Below are positions 1 to 8,972 of a stretch of DNA of 64,000 nucleotides, piece by piece. The stretch lies in contig NZ_CALHGG010000027.1 in the NCBI RefSeq assembly GCF_938029845.1, positions 1-64,000 on the forward strand, in the 5' to 3' direction. The notes under the pieces are model-generated. The model was given only the letters and a program-made list of their open reading frames with translations, ran no database searches and was not told the DNA's origin. Source of the DNA: an uncultured Capnocytophaga sp. (GTDB taxonomy: Bacteria > Bacteroidota > Bacteroidia > Flavobacteriales > Flavobacteriaceae). Each line of letters begins with the position of its first letter. Within the stretch, counting starts at the first letter, position 1. The position numbers and the translations under genes were made by a program.

Positions 1-111
1 AAAAATATCTGTATAATCTAATTCGTTAAGACGCAATAAATTGCGTCTCTACGGAAGACTATGCTAATCAGAATTTATCTTAGCTAGAACCTATATAGAG
101 ACGCAATTTAT
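1..111 (-). repeat. MITE-like palindromic element, copy 1 (reversed)
   Basis: The palindrome AGACGCAATAAATTGCGTCT (two perfect 9-bp arms around AA) lies at 29-48. A decayed second arm, AGACGCAATTTAT, lies near 99-111. The left flank around 11-28 is the reverse complement of the right flank of the copy at 8017-8135, so this copy sits in the opposite orientation. It lies downstream of sprA. No transposase is encoded. Confidence 0.7.
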
Positions 112-128
112 ATTTCAACTCTTTAGCT

Positions 129-159
129 AGGTAAAAAGTATTCACTTTACTTTTTACCT
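129..159. terminator. Perfect 12-bp hairpin downstream of sprA
   Basis: AGGTAAAAAGTA (129-140) and TACTTTTTACCT (148-159) form a perfect stem with a 7-nt loop. The T-rich run follows on the plus strand, so on the minus strand, where sprA ends, the U-tract is weak. The same stem sequence recurs after rpmF and between the two gene sets near 18.9 kb. Confidence 0.5.
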
Positions 160-172
160 TTTACTTTTTTCT

Positions 173-3100
173 TTAATTAAACGTATATCTCACGGTAATT
201 CCCGTACGTATGGTTGTCATAGGGAAAGAGGTAGAGATCGCGTACTTAGAGAAGGAATAATCAAAATAGAAGATTCCCGATAGGTTCTTGGAGAACGAGT
301 AATCTGCCGTGAAACGACCGAGCCAAGAGGTCTGTCCATTGGTTACTTGGTTGTCATTGAGCTCCATATTTCGGATTACGGTAAAGTCGCTACGTAGGGC
401 TATATCTGCCTTAAGGTTTAGGTCGCTCTTGATGATCACATCACGCCCATTGAAGCGGGAAGCGAAACTGATATCCTTGATACGATAACCCAAGCCTAAT
501 CGATATTCACGGCGCATAAGCTCAGTCAAATAATTATTGTCCAAACTGATAGAAATTGTCCTATCGCGGCGTATTTCCCCCATCACACTCAGAGAGTTCT
601 GCAACTCTGCATCTATACGAATTAGCGGAGAGAACTGCTCTACAAGGTTCACATTGGTGAAGAGCTTTTCGTTGCGGAAATTACCCCCTTGGTCTAACTG
701 ATCTGGGTTTTTGCTATATTCCAAATTGGTACGGAAATCACTCAGCGCATAGCTAGCACGGTAACCATGAGTAAGGGAGAAGCGGCGGAAAGCATTCTTG
801 AAGCTATCTAGGCGCATCAGTCCCGAATAACGCACTGTCCAAGCAGGGATAGGAATAGTACGGAAAGCCCCTAAGGATACGCCTTCGGCATCACGACCTG
901 TATAAGCCGCATAGAAAGCTGGCATCATCACCGCTTGGTTGTTCTTACCATACCCTTTAGGGAAGCCATCAGCATCAAGGTTGTTAGGGTCAGAGAGGTT
1001 AATACCTCTCTGTGCCGCCAAACGTCTTGCGATGGTAAGCCTATTGTCCTTGAATTTCTGGAATGCCTTAGAACTATACTCATCCGATGCCATGAAAGAG
1101 GTCAATATCATATTATCAGAAATCATAAAGTTCCCTGTGGTATTGCCTATCAGCGGATTATAATATCCTGCTATGGCATTGAAGGTCTCTTCAAAGTTAT
1201 CTATATACTCCCGATCGGCCTTGAGGTCTATCTGGAGATCGTTGGCAGGCTGTAAGCTAGCCGTTAGGTTAAGCGTCTTGTTAGTTGAGCGTATAAACTG
1301 CTCATTGAAATCTGCAAAATCTGTAAGCCAACCACGTCGGCCTGCTTCATAGCGAATATCATCTTGCCAACCGAAAACAAACGGCAACGATGGCTTGGAG
1401 GTACCAAAGAAACCTATCTGAGGCAAGTAACCAGGAAGCATAGAGCCGTTGGTCTCCGTATAGCTCACTCCAATACGCTTGATCATAGTAGCAAAGCGCA
1501 ATAGGTGATCCTTAGCTGTCGATTTTTGACCTAGACCTTTGTTCTTCACTCCCAAAGAGGAGTAGAAACGGTCAAAAGTCATATTGGCAGTGAAATTGTG
1601 AGTATTGGCATTCTGTACTTTATTGATTTGCTGATTCGCCACTTGGGTAAGTGCTTCGGAACCACGTTGCCAATCAAAATCACCTGTATAAGAATAAGAA
1701 GCCTTAACAAAGGACAAGAAAGGCAATTTGTCCAAAGGCAACTCATAATTGAGCTTGAAGGCCGACATGAAGTGATTAGGAGTTCCTTGATTCCAGAAAT
1801 CATGCCATAGGGTAAGCTCCTTATTCAGCTCTCGCTCACCTATATTATTATAACGGTAATAGTTACGTATAATATTGCTATTGGTCACATCATAGCTTAC
1901 CTTAAGTGATTTGGTCAATGAATAGTTGATACCATATTGCCAATCAAAGAGGTAGTTACGTTGTTGTAACTCAGGAAGTGGCACTTGGGAACTAGGATTT
2001 ACTCCAAGCGGATACACCTCACGGAAGCGTTGGCGTGCAAAGGCGCGCGTAATGGTAGGCCCTATATAGATGTTATTTGGCAAGATATTGAAATTCACCT
2101 CCGAAAGCCACTTGAGGTACTTACTAGCGCTCACCTGCTGGTTATTCTTGAACGGAGTCCATTTCTTTTGTTCAAAGGCATGCGCATAGAGTGCCCCTGT
2201 ACGTACATTCTGTTCCCTCTGGCTTTCTATTTCAAAATCATGGTGATCCATCTGGTTGTAGGCATAGTTCAGCGTAAAGTTCTCTATGGAATAAACTTTG
2301 GCTTTCTCGCCCTCACCAAGATTCTTCTTCACCCCAATAAGGCTGATACCTCGTCTAAGGGTATAGTCTTCTGCTTGTTCCTTGATAAGGTCTTTCTGTG
2401 CCTGTGTCTGTGCCGCAGCGATACGATCCTTCAGCTTGATATCCTCATACTGAGGGTCATACTCAGGAGTTGCTACCGTAGAAGAACGATTCAGACCTAT
2501 AGGCATTTGTACATTCCACTTCTTAGGGAAGAGCTTACCTGCGTTGATATTCATCATGGCATCGAGCTGTTTTACTTCCTCTCGGCTACGCTCATTGGGT
2601 TTCTGCTCTACCGTACCGAAGCCTACTGTACTGATTTTTCCTGTAACAGACATATCCATGAAGTCTGCCGCATTGAGATCCACAGCCGCAATACCTGCCC
2701 AGCCTCCTTTGTTTTCCAATTCGGCCATACGTAATTCATTGAACCATACTTCCCCACAGAGGTGATTGCTTGTTACGTTCTTAACCCCTACCATAATAAT
2801 TTGTATATCGGCAAGTGATGGATTTCCCTTAATTGCATAGCGGTTTTGCCCTACTACATGTGGAGTAGTAGCAGGTGAGGCTATATGGTTCAGCGCGGCA
2901 TCATAATAGGTAAGGTTTGCCAAGTTGCCACTATTGATACCCTTGGCTTTGATTTGGGTAAGGGCTTCCATAGGGATATCAAAACTATTTTGTGAAGGCC
3001 AAATACCTTCAGCCAAGTAGGCTCCTGCTGGAGTTACTCGCAAAGGCAATTCTACCTGATAGAAGTTTTCCGATAGGTCAGACCCTAAGCGAATGAAAGC

Positions 3101-6100
3101 TACCAACTCACCATCGGAAAGGGATTGGTTCTTATGCCGCTCTGCATGGACAAACATCTTGATACGCTTGTATTGACGCAAGTCTGCATTGAGATTCTTA
3201 TATACCCCACGAGCATCACGTGGTGCCAAGTCGCATACAGTATAGGAAAGGGATTGTTCGTTTTGGCTGACGATAGTATTATTTTGGTTGATTTGCTCAC
3301 GATATACCCCAGGAGGCATACGATAAGGAATAGGCTGGCGGGTACCATTCTCTATAAGGTTCACTGAACCTATCTCGGTACTAGTTCCTGCATCAGGAGC
3401 AGAAAGGTCATCCTTGAGGGATTTGGTATAGTGTCGCCAATCACCACGCACCAAGTCCAAGGTACCAAAGCGAAGTACCACCTCAGAAGCAAAACCTGTG
3501 AGGTACATACGTATATGAGTTACAGAGCGAAGGTCGCCCCCTCCTCCATACTCGCGCCTATTGGCATCTTTGATAGGGATTTTATACTGTATCCAGCGGG
3601 CAAAAACAGGCTGACCATCAGGGGTTTCGGAATATACTTCCTTGATATCGCTCACATAGCGGTCAGTGCGCTGTACATTACCATGAATAGGTACACGGTA
3701 CTCATAGTAGCTATTAACGGTACTCATGGTATTATCCCTATTCACATCCTCCGTATCAGGGTTAAGCGTGGAGGCTTGGTTACTACCTGACACAGGTGAG
3801 TTGCCCTGAGTACCATTATAATTATAGTATCGGCTGAGTATACCTCCTGAACGGGAAAGGTAATACTCATAGTTATCCATAGCAGGGTCATTAGGTGAAT
3901 CCACAAGGTTGTTGGCATAGATAGCGCGCTCCTGCTCATCGGTGAGCCCGTCCAAACCTATATCCTGCAAGGCTCGATTCTCTGTATTGGCATCGAAGGC
4001 ATAGAGCAATGACTGAGATACAGGTGTTTTACCCCAAGCAGTAGTATGCGTAGGCGACTGTATGGACAAACCTGGCAAGCCGTTTTCATACTGCTTACGG
4101 CCGTCTTTGAGAATATCCTCAGAGATATTACCCAAGTCAAACACCAATTCTCCTGTTGCTGAAGGATTAAATTCACCTGAGGTATAAGGATCTAATACCC
4201 AGAATTGTATGTATTCTATATTGTTTTCTTCAAAGTTGGTAGCCGAGATACCACGCATGATACCTCCCCACTTATCAGTAGCTGAGAGGCTAGACATCGC
4301 CTGTGGGTTGTTGTTATAGGAACCTTTCACATTAGGATAATAAGCCAAATCCAAGGTGTTCTGTACCAACAAATCTCCTTGAGCCAATTCTCTTTCTGGG
4401 AAAATCTCTTTTACATAGATACGGCGAGTACTATTCTTGGAAATCTCCGAAGCACTTACATCACCAGGCTTGTTATTACCATAGAAGACAGGGTCAATGC
4501 TATACCAAGCCAACTTAGCACGTCCATAGCCATTCTTAAGGTTGTCCGCATCTTCAGGGGCATTTCCATAGAGGGTCTGGTTGGGGTAGCTTCCTTGACC
4601 GAACCTTAGTGGCGTACTAGCCAATGACCACGAACGCATACCACGAATATCCACAGTAGTTTGAGCAGCCTCAAAGTCATCTAAGTAAGCCGTTGCCTCT
4701 CCATCAAAATCGGAACTGCTAGGACTACTAGGACGCAAGAAAGCCATCTCTCCACGTACCGATAGGTTGGAAGCCACATCACTCTGCAAGGATGGCACCT
4801 TATTGAGCAAGCGAGTAAGGAAAGGAAGCTCCGTAGAGTAGCTACCTCCAAAACCGAAGATGGTATTATTCACAGGCTCTTGTCCATAATTAGCTTTCTG
4901 TGTATAAGGACGCTCACGCATGTTGATCAGCGAGGTACCCACTACAAACTTGTCACTGAACTTATGTTCTACATTCACTCCTATGAAGCGACGACTCTGT
5001 CCTCCGAAAATAAGGTTATTCTCCACAGATACCTGTATAGGCAAGTTGGAGTTTTCTATGGTTGGGTCTATGATCTGTACGGTACCTTGTTGGTAATTAA
5101 CGGTATAGTCTATTCCTTCTTGTAGGATACGTCCGCCCACTGTTACACGTACGGAACCACGGGGCACATTGTAGGCTCCCAAGGAAATGCCTCGTCCTCC
5201 CTTGGACTTATAACGCCCTTTGAGGGTGAATTTGTTCCTTTCGGCATCTTCCAACGCCTTGGCTTTAATATCAGTATAGAGCGATCGGAATACATATTTT
5301 TTCTGGTTGGCATTCCAAGCGGTAGAACTAGGCTGGTAGGCGTTAGGGTCATTGTATTGGCTACCTCCTCCAAGCTTGTCATAGAGGTACTTCCCAAAAG
5401 GCTCTACCTTGGTGAAAATAATCTTCCCATATTCAGGGTCTATGGTGATACCATCGACAAAGTCAAAGAAACCATCCCCTCCGTTTTCAGGATCATTGTA
5501 AGCGTTGAGCCTATCAAAATTAAACAACTGAAGAAGTATCTTGCGCGTAAGTTCTCTATTCCATGTAGCCTCATCCACAGGCACTATGTAATTCACTGGA
5601 GAAGGATCATTATAGAAGATATTCATGCGGAAGTTTTCAGGATTGATCTGTACCGCATTAAGGGAATATACGTTTTTCATCATCAGGTTCCAGATAGGAT
5701 CCCCTGTAACCAAACGATTACTCTTAAGCATCTTCAGCACCAAACAGTTGTTGGTGATCTTGTTCTGCCCTGCTATATAGGTATTGGTAGTGGCTGAGAT
5801 ACCATCGTTGGCAAACTCCCCTACCTGATATACATTCCCTTCGTAGGTATATTGGTAGGCAACGGCCAATATTTCATCATTATTAAGTCGCTGACTGAGA
5901 GAGATATAACCTAACTGTTTATTCACCTTAAAGTCACGACCCTCTTCCAACTTTTGTGCGTTCTCTAGTACTGCATAGTCAAAGCCTTCATTGACCAATG
6001 ACGACATAGAGCCAAAGCCTGAACGAACAGTAGCCACATCACGGATTTCCTTGGTAAGCACTGATTGGGAGGAACCTATATGGGTAGGGTCATACTTATT

Positions 6101-7255
6101 GGCCTCATTGGTAGGCCTATCCCCTATGGAACCACGGAAGAAACCTGCAGGAGCATTACCCGCTATACGAGTATTCTGTGACTTGGCTTCTCCTAAGTCC
6201 TGCAAGGCTACAATGTTACGAATATTGGAAGTACGATTGGAACGATTAGTCGCCCATACTTCTACACGTACAATTTGTACTTTGCTACGTATATAAGGAT
6301 AGTTCTCCAAAGCCCGATCATATTGGTCTCTGAAGAACTGAGATAGAAAATAGTTACGGTTTTCATCATAGTCAAGCGCACGGATTTCGAAATCCTGCAT
6401 AGTACCTCCCCCTTGAGCGGTAACTGTTTGGGACTGCGAACGCTGTTCAGAAAAAACTCCTGTTATGGTAGTGCGACCAAATTGGAGTTCTGTCTTAAGT
6501 CCGAAAAGGCTCTGAGCACCTGTGATAAGGGAGCTATTCAGTGGCAAGCTCACATTACCCAACTCTACCTTGCGTACTATATCGTCCTCATTGGGCGAAT
6601 ATTCGAGCTTGAATACATTCTGAAAGTCAAAAGTCGCTTGGGTATCATACATTGCATTGATAGAGAGACGAGTACCTACTTTTCCTTGTATCCCCAAGCT
6701 GATACGTTGGTCAAAGTCAATCCCATAGGAACTGCGGTATTCGGGACTTATAGAAGGGTTGTCATTCTTAGTATAACGCATACCCAAGTCAAAGGCAACA
6801 TTCCCTTGAGGAATAATATCTATATTATTCCCTCCAAAGATAGACTCGAAAAGCTCCGATTTTACATAGAACTCTGGGAGCAAATCCCTTTGAGCATTGT
6901 TGGGTGTTTGTCCTTGAGCTGTCGGCTGCATAGCCTTGGATTTCTCTCTGAAATACAAGCCCATACGCTCACGAATAACAAGGTTCTCGTACTCTTGGGG
7001 AGTAAGGAAAATAGGGGTAGAGATATCGTACTCTCCTACCTTTTCGCTATACACATATTTGTCCAAGGTCGCATTATACTTGTATTTGCGTGAGATTCTG
7101 TCAGAATCTTTCAATAACAAACGGCGCAAGGAACGACTGGTCTTAATCGTATCCTTCGCCTTTTCTTGTGCGGTATCCTTTTCTTGTGCAAAGCCCTCAA
7201 AAGCATGAAGTATGAAGAAAAAGAAAAATAACTTTATAAATAATTTCCCGTTCAT
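173..7255 (-). CDS. sprA: SprA, outer-membrane translocon of the type IX secretion system
   Basis: This 2360-residue protein matches SprA/Sov, the very large outer-membrane barrel through which T9SS cargo is exported and on which gliding adhesins depend. An N-terminal signal peptide is visible (Lys, a run of Phe/Leu/Ile, then FAQ before the mature EKD). Long stretches typical of SprA follow, with many alternating beta-strand segments, and the protein ends in an aromatic strand (ITVRYTFN) as expected of a barrel. Length is normal for the family. It starts 5 bp after the ruvA stop codon, an arrangement seen in many flavobacteria, and is probably cotranscribed with ruvA. The proteases at 18.9-31.7 kb carry T9SS sorting domains and are its likely cargo. 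Confidence 0.95.
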   Translation of the reverse strand: MNGKLFIKLFFFFFILHAFEGFAQEKDTAQEKAKDTIKTSRSLRRLLLKDSDRISRKYKYNATLDKYVYSEKVGEYDISTPIFLTPQEYENLVIRERMGLYFREKSKAMQPTAQGQTPNNAQRDLLPEFYVKSELFESIFGGNNIDIIPQGNVAFDLGMRYTKNDNPSISPEYRSSYGIDFDQRISLGIQGKVGTRLSINAMYDTQATFDFQNVFKLEYSPNEDDIVRKVELGNVSLPLNSSLITGAQSLFGLKTELQFGRTTITGVFSEQRSQSQTVTAQGGGTMQDFEIRALDYDENRNYFLSQFFRDQYDRALENYPYIRSKVQIVRVEVWATNRSNRTSNIRNIVALQDLGEAKSQNTRIAGNAPAGFFRGSIGDRPTNEANKYDPTHIGSSQSVLTKEIRDVATVRSGFGSMSSLVNEGFDYAVLENAQKLEEGRDFKVNKQLGYISLSQRLNNDEILAVAYQYTYEGNVYQVGEFANDGISATTNTYIAGQNKITNNCLVLKMLKSNRLVTGDPIWNLMMKNVYSLNAVQINPENFRMNIFYNDPSPVNYIVPVDEATWNRELTRKILLQLFNFDRLNAYNDPENGGDGFFDFVDGITIDPEYGKIIFTKVEPFGKYLYDKLGGGSQYNDPNAYQPSSTAWNANQKKYVFRSLYTDIKAKALEDAERNKFTLKGRYKSKGGRGISLGAYNVPRGSVRVTVGGRILQEGIDYTVNYQQGTVQIIDPTIENSNLPIQVSVENNLIFGGQSRRFIGVNVEHKFSDKFVVGTSLINMRERPYTQKANYGQEPVNNTIFGFGGSYSTELPFLTRLLNKVPSLQSDVASNLSVRGEMAFLRPSSPSSSDFDGEATAYLDDFEAAQTTVDIRGMRSWSLASTPLRFGQGSYPNQTLYGNAPEDADNLKNGYGRAKLAWYSIDPVFYGNNKPGDVSASEISKNSTRRIYVKEIFPERELAQGDLLVQNTLDLAYYPNVKGSYNNNPQAMSSLSATDKWGGIMRGISATNFEENNIEYIQFWVLDPYTSGEFNPSATGELVFDLGNISEDILKDGRKQYENGLPGLSIQSPTHTTAWGKTPVSQSLLYAFDANTENRALQDIGLDGLTDEQERAIYANNLVDSPNDPAMDNYEYYLSRSGGILSRYYNYNGTQGNSPVSGSNQASTLNPDTEDVNRDNTMSTVNSYYEYRVPIHGNVQRTDRYVSDIKEVYSETPDGQPVFARWIQYKIPIKDANRREYGGGGDLRSVTHIRMYLTGFASEVVLRFGTLDLVRGDWRHYTKSLKDDLSAPDAGTSTEIGSVNLIENGTRQPIPYRMPPGVYREQINQNNTIVSQNEQSLSYTVCDLAPRDARGVYKNLNADLRQYKRIKMFVHAERHKNQSLSDGELVAFIRLGSDLSENFYQVELPLRVTPAGAYLAEGIWPSQNSFDIPMEALTQIKAKGINSGNLANLTYYDAALNHIASPATTPHVVGQNRYAIKGNPSLADIQIIMVGVKNVTSNHLCGEVWFNELRMAELENKGGWAGIAAVDLNAADFMDMSVTGKISTVGFGTVEQKPNERSREEVKQLDAMMNINAGKLFPKKWNVQMPIGLNRSSTVATPEYDPQYEDIKLKDRIAAAQTQAQKDLIKEQAEDYTLRRGISLIGVKKNLGEGEKAKVYSIENFTLNYAYNQMDHHDFEIESQREQNVRTGALYAHAFEQKKWTPFKNNQQVSASKYLKWLSEVNFNILPNNIYIGPTITRAFARQRFREVYPLGVNPSSQVPLPELQQRNYLFDWQYGINYSLTKSLKVSYDVTNSNIIRNYYRYNNIGERELNKELTLWHDFWNQGTPNHFMSAFKLNYELPLDKLPFLSFVKASYSYTGDFDWQRGSEALTQVANQQINKVQNANTHNFTANMTFDRFYSSLGVKNKGLGQKSTAKDHLLRFATMIKRIGVSYTETNGSMLPGYLPQIGFFGTSKPSLPFVFGWQDDIRYEAGRRGWLTDFADFNEQFIRSTNKTLNLTASLQPANDLQIDLKADREYIDNFEETFNAIAGYYNPLIGNTTGNFMISDNMILTSFMASDEYSSKAFQKFKDNRLTIARRLAAQRGINLSDPNNLDADGFPKGYGKNNQAVMMPAFYAAYTGRDAEGVSLGAFRTIPIPAWTVRYSGLMRLDSFKNAFRRFSLTHGYRASYALSDFRTNLEYSKNPDQLDQGGNFRNEKLFTNVNLVEQFSPLIRIDAELQNSLSVMGEIRRDRTISISLDNNYLTELMRREYRLGLGYRIKDISFASRFNGRDVIIKSDLNLKADIALRSDFTVIRNMELNDNQVTNGQTSWLGRFTADYSFSKNLSGIFYFDYSFSKYAISTSFPMTTIRTGITVRYTFN

Positions 7256-7260
7256 CTTGA

Positions 7261-7848
7261 TTACAATTGTTTTAAGGCTTGTTTGATAAGCTGTTCTACG
7301 GAAAGTTCTTCTGTGGATTTTGAGAGGATTTTTCCTACTACTCCCTCAGCAGTTTTTCTAGGATAACCCAGTACTTCCAAGGCAGCCAAGGCCTCTTCCT
7401 TATAGGGTTGTCCTTGTGGCAGTGTAGGTAAGGTAGGATCTTCAGAGAGTTTGAGTACCTTCTCCCTAAGATCTAGTATAATACGTTGTGCTGTCTTAGC
7501 TCCTATTCCCTTAGCTGACTGTATAGTACGTACTTCATTGTTGATAATAGCACTACGTAGTTGCGCAGGAGAAAGAGAGGAGAGCATCACTCGTGCTGTA
7601 CTTGCACCCACCCCCGATACGGAGATAAGCAGCGTAAAAAGTTCCCTTTCCTGCTTGTCAAAGAAGCCAAAAAGAGTATGCGCATCTTCCTTCACTTGCA
7701 AATAGGTATACACTTTTATTTGTTCATTATCAGGAAGTTGCGAAAATGTATTCAAAGAAATATTCACCCAGTAGCCTACGCCATTACAGTCTATAACTAA
7801 GTAAGTAGGCGTTTTCTCCACCAAGCGACCTTGCAGGTGTGTTATCAT
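7261..7848 (-). CDS. ruvA: Holliday junction branch migration protein RuvA
   Basis: RuvA binds the four-way DNA junction as a tetramer and loads the RuvB motor during recombinational repair. The 195 residues have the normal three-domain plan: an N-terminal OB fold starting MITHLQGRLVEKTPTYLVID, two helix-hairpin-helix motifs (SVSGVGASTARVML near residue 78 and AKGIGAKTAQRIIL near 113), and a C-terminal RuvB-interacting helical domain. The ATG at 7846-7848 is the natural start. The stop codon lies 5 bp before sprA. ruvB and ruvC are not in the window, which is usual in Bacteroidota. Confidence 0.96.
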   Translation of the reverse strand: MITHLQGRLVEKTPTYLVIDCNGVGYWVNISLNTFSQLPDNEQIKVYTYLQVKEDAHTLFGFFDKQERELFTLLISVSGVGASTARVMLSSLSPAQLRSAIINNEVRTIQSAKGIGAKTAQRIILDLREKVLKLSEDPTLPTLPQGQPYKEEALAALEVLGYPRKTAEGVVGKILSKSTEELSVEQLIKQALKQL

Positions 7849-7984
7849 AGTTTTTTGCGTTGTTTATTCTTCTGCGTTTAGCAAGCAATATTCGTAATTT
7901 TTCTTGAGACTAGAAACACCTTTAGGAAAAAAATAACAGACCAAAAATAGTTAATAGCGAATAGTGAATAACTAATAAAGCGAA

Positions 7985-8135
7985 TCGATAGTTAAAATAT
8001 CATTCAATAACTGTCTAAGATGCAATAAATTGCATCTCTACTCATACGCTGGCTAAGACAAATACTGATAAGCACAGTCTTCCGTAGAGACGCAATTTAT
8101 TGCGTCTTAACGAATTGGACTATACAATTGTTTTT
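7985..8135 (+). repeat. MITE-like palindromic element, copy 2 (complete)
   Basis: Two self-palindromic arms, AGATGCAATAAATTGCATCT (8018-8037) and AGACGCAATTTATTGCGTCT (8088-8107), flank a spacer of about 50 bp containing CTGGCTAAGACAA and AGTCTTCCGTAGAG. The first arm differs from consensus by matched changes on both sides (C to T and G to A), which keep its palindrome intact. Left flank ATAGTTAAAATATCATT and right flank CGAATTGGACTATACAA recur around 22.6 kb. This is the best reference copy. Confidence 0.75.
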
Positions 8136-8148
8136 CTATCCCTTCACT

Positions 8149-8171
8149 GGCGCGAGCTTGCAGCTCGTGCC
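8149..8171. repeat. Strong GC-rich hairpin
   Basis: GGCGCGAGCT, loop TGC, AGCTCGTGCC: a 10-bp stem with one G-T wobble, well above the GC content of its surroundings. No T-run follows on either strand, so it is not a classical terminator. It looks like a separate small intergenic repeat lying between the MITE-like element and the ferredoxin 3' region. Confidence 0.5.
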
Positions 8172-8198
8172 TTAATCACCAAAGCTACTTTTCATTCT

Positions 8199-8240
8199 TC
8201 ACCCACATACCCAGCTCCAAGTATTCGCTGGCTTTGCTTC
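8199..8240 (-). repeat. Stop-codon-associated hairpin repeat, copy 1
   Basis: Immediately after the ferredoxin stop, the minus strand reads AAAGCCAGCGAATACTTGG followed by AGCTGGGTATGTGGGTG. CCAGC and GCTGG form a 5-bp stem around an 11-nt loop. Near-identical copies follow the stop codons at 41558 and, in diverged double form, at 22844. Confidence 0.55.
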
Positions 8241-8591
8241 TCACTCTTGATGTAGGAATGCTTTCTTCTGCAAGAGTTCTTCTTCGGTTTCTTTATGGTT
8301 TTCATCAGGAATACAGCAATCTACAGGGCATACAGCTGCGCACTGTGGTTCCTCGTGAAAGCCCAAGCATTCAGTACATTTGTCAGGTACTATATAATAA
8401 TAGTCATCACTAATAGGTTTCTGCACCTCATCGGCATTGACATGTTTTCCATTAGGTAGGACAACATTTCCTCTAAGTTTTGTCCCATCACTGTAACGCC
8501 AATCATCAGCGCCCTCATATATTGCATTGTTAGGGCATTCAGGTTCGCAAGCCCCACAATTGATACAATCATCTGTAATAATAATAGCCAT
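8241..8591 (-). CDS. 2[4Fe-4S] ferredoxin (Alvin/YfhL type)
   Basis: A small soluble electron carrier of 116 residues. The ATG at 8589-8591 (protein MAIIITDDCINCGACEPEC) is preferred over a longer reading frame whose first 22 codons lack any ferredoxin similarity. Two cluster motifs are visible: CINCGACEPEC (CxxCxxCxxxC) near residues 9-19, and CTECLGFHEEPQCAAVCP (CxxCx8CxxxC) near 77-94. The long spacing in the second motif and the intervening insert are typical of the Alvin-like ferredoxins of Bacteroidota. It stands alone, with a candidate -7 box TATCTTTG at 8711-8718 and hence an unusually long leader of about 115 nt. Confidence 0.92.
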   Translation of the reverse strand: MAIIITDDCINCGACEPECPNNAIYEGADDWRYSDGTKLRGNVVLPNGKHVNADEVQKPISDDYYYIVPDKCTECLGFHEEPQCAAVCPVDCCIPDENHKETEEELLQKKAFLHQE

Positions 8592-8710
8592 TTTTTTATT
8601 TTTTAGTAATAAATTAATGTTCAATTCTCCGTAGGGGTAGTAGGGGCAAACTGCCATTTGTCCTTCTCAAAAGGTACTCCCCTTCATTTGCCCTTACCTT
8701 AATTCTGGGG

Positions 8711-8718
8711 CAAAGATA
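8711..8718 (-). promoter_or_regulatory. Candidate -7 box of ferredoxin gene
   Basis: TATCTTTG on the minus strand matches the Bacteroidota -7 consensus TAnnTTTG. It lies about 120 bp from the ferredoxin ATG, leaving a long 5' leader. No clear -33 TTTG was found at the right spacing. Confidence 0.45.
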
Positions 8719-8799
8719 CGACTTTTCTATGAGTTTTCATTTGAGATATGAAGAATTAATAGGAATATAGAATTTCAGACAGATCAGCCACTAGTCATT

Positions 8800-8903
8800 G
8801 GCAAATCGGCAAATCAACAAATTGACAAATCAACAAATCGGCAAATCGGCAAATCGACAAATCGACAAATTGGCAAATTGACAAATTGACAAATCGACAA
8901 ATT
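8800..8903. repeat. Thirteen-copy 8-bp tandem array (RRCAAATY)
   Basis: Thirteen consecutive 8-mers of the form GGCAAATC, GACAAATT or AACAAATC occupy exactly 104 bp. Variation is confined to positions 1-2 and 8, and the CAAAT core is constant. It lies downstream of the ribH stop. A related 8-bp array sits at 57334-57397. Confidence 0.8.
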
Positions 8904-8916
8904 GTCTCATTAAAAA

Positions 8917-8950
8917 AGGGTTACAAGATTCAGATAAACCCTATAACCCT
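8917..8950 (-). terminator. Terminator of ribH operon
   Basis: On the minus strand AGGGTTA and TAACCCT form a 7-bp stem with a 20-nt loop, followed directly by TTTTT. It lies 23 bp beyond the ribH stop codon. Confidence 0.5.
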
Positions 8951-8972
8951 CTATTTGTATAAATTTCTATTT

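Larger units (their letters stand above)
7849..8240. other. 392-bp gene-free interval made largely of repeats
   Basis: This gap lies between the ruvA start and the ferredoxin stop. It holds a complete copy of the MITE-like element, a strong GGCGCGAGCT hairpin, and the start of the stop-codon-associated hairpin repeat. I see no ORF with coding character and no RNA gene. The ruvA promoter must lie near 7860-7920, but no clear TAnnTTTG box was found. Confidence 0.6.
8592..8972. other. 381-bp gene-free interval
   Basis: It contains the ferredoxin leader (8592-8705) with a direct C-rich and G-rich segment, the -7 box at 8711-8718, a 104-bp array of an 8-bp unit (8800-8903), and the ribH terminator hairpin (8917-8950). 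No coding sequence is apparent. Confidence 0.6.

Noticed and set aside
1985-2734. A 249-codon plus-strand frame inside sprA
   Set aside because: It lies antisense within a strongly conserved gene and its product has no domain or exported-protein character.
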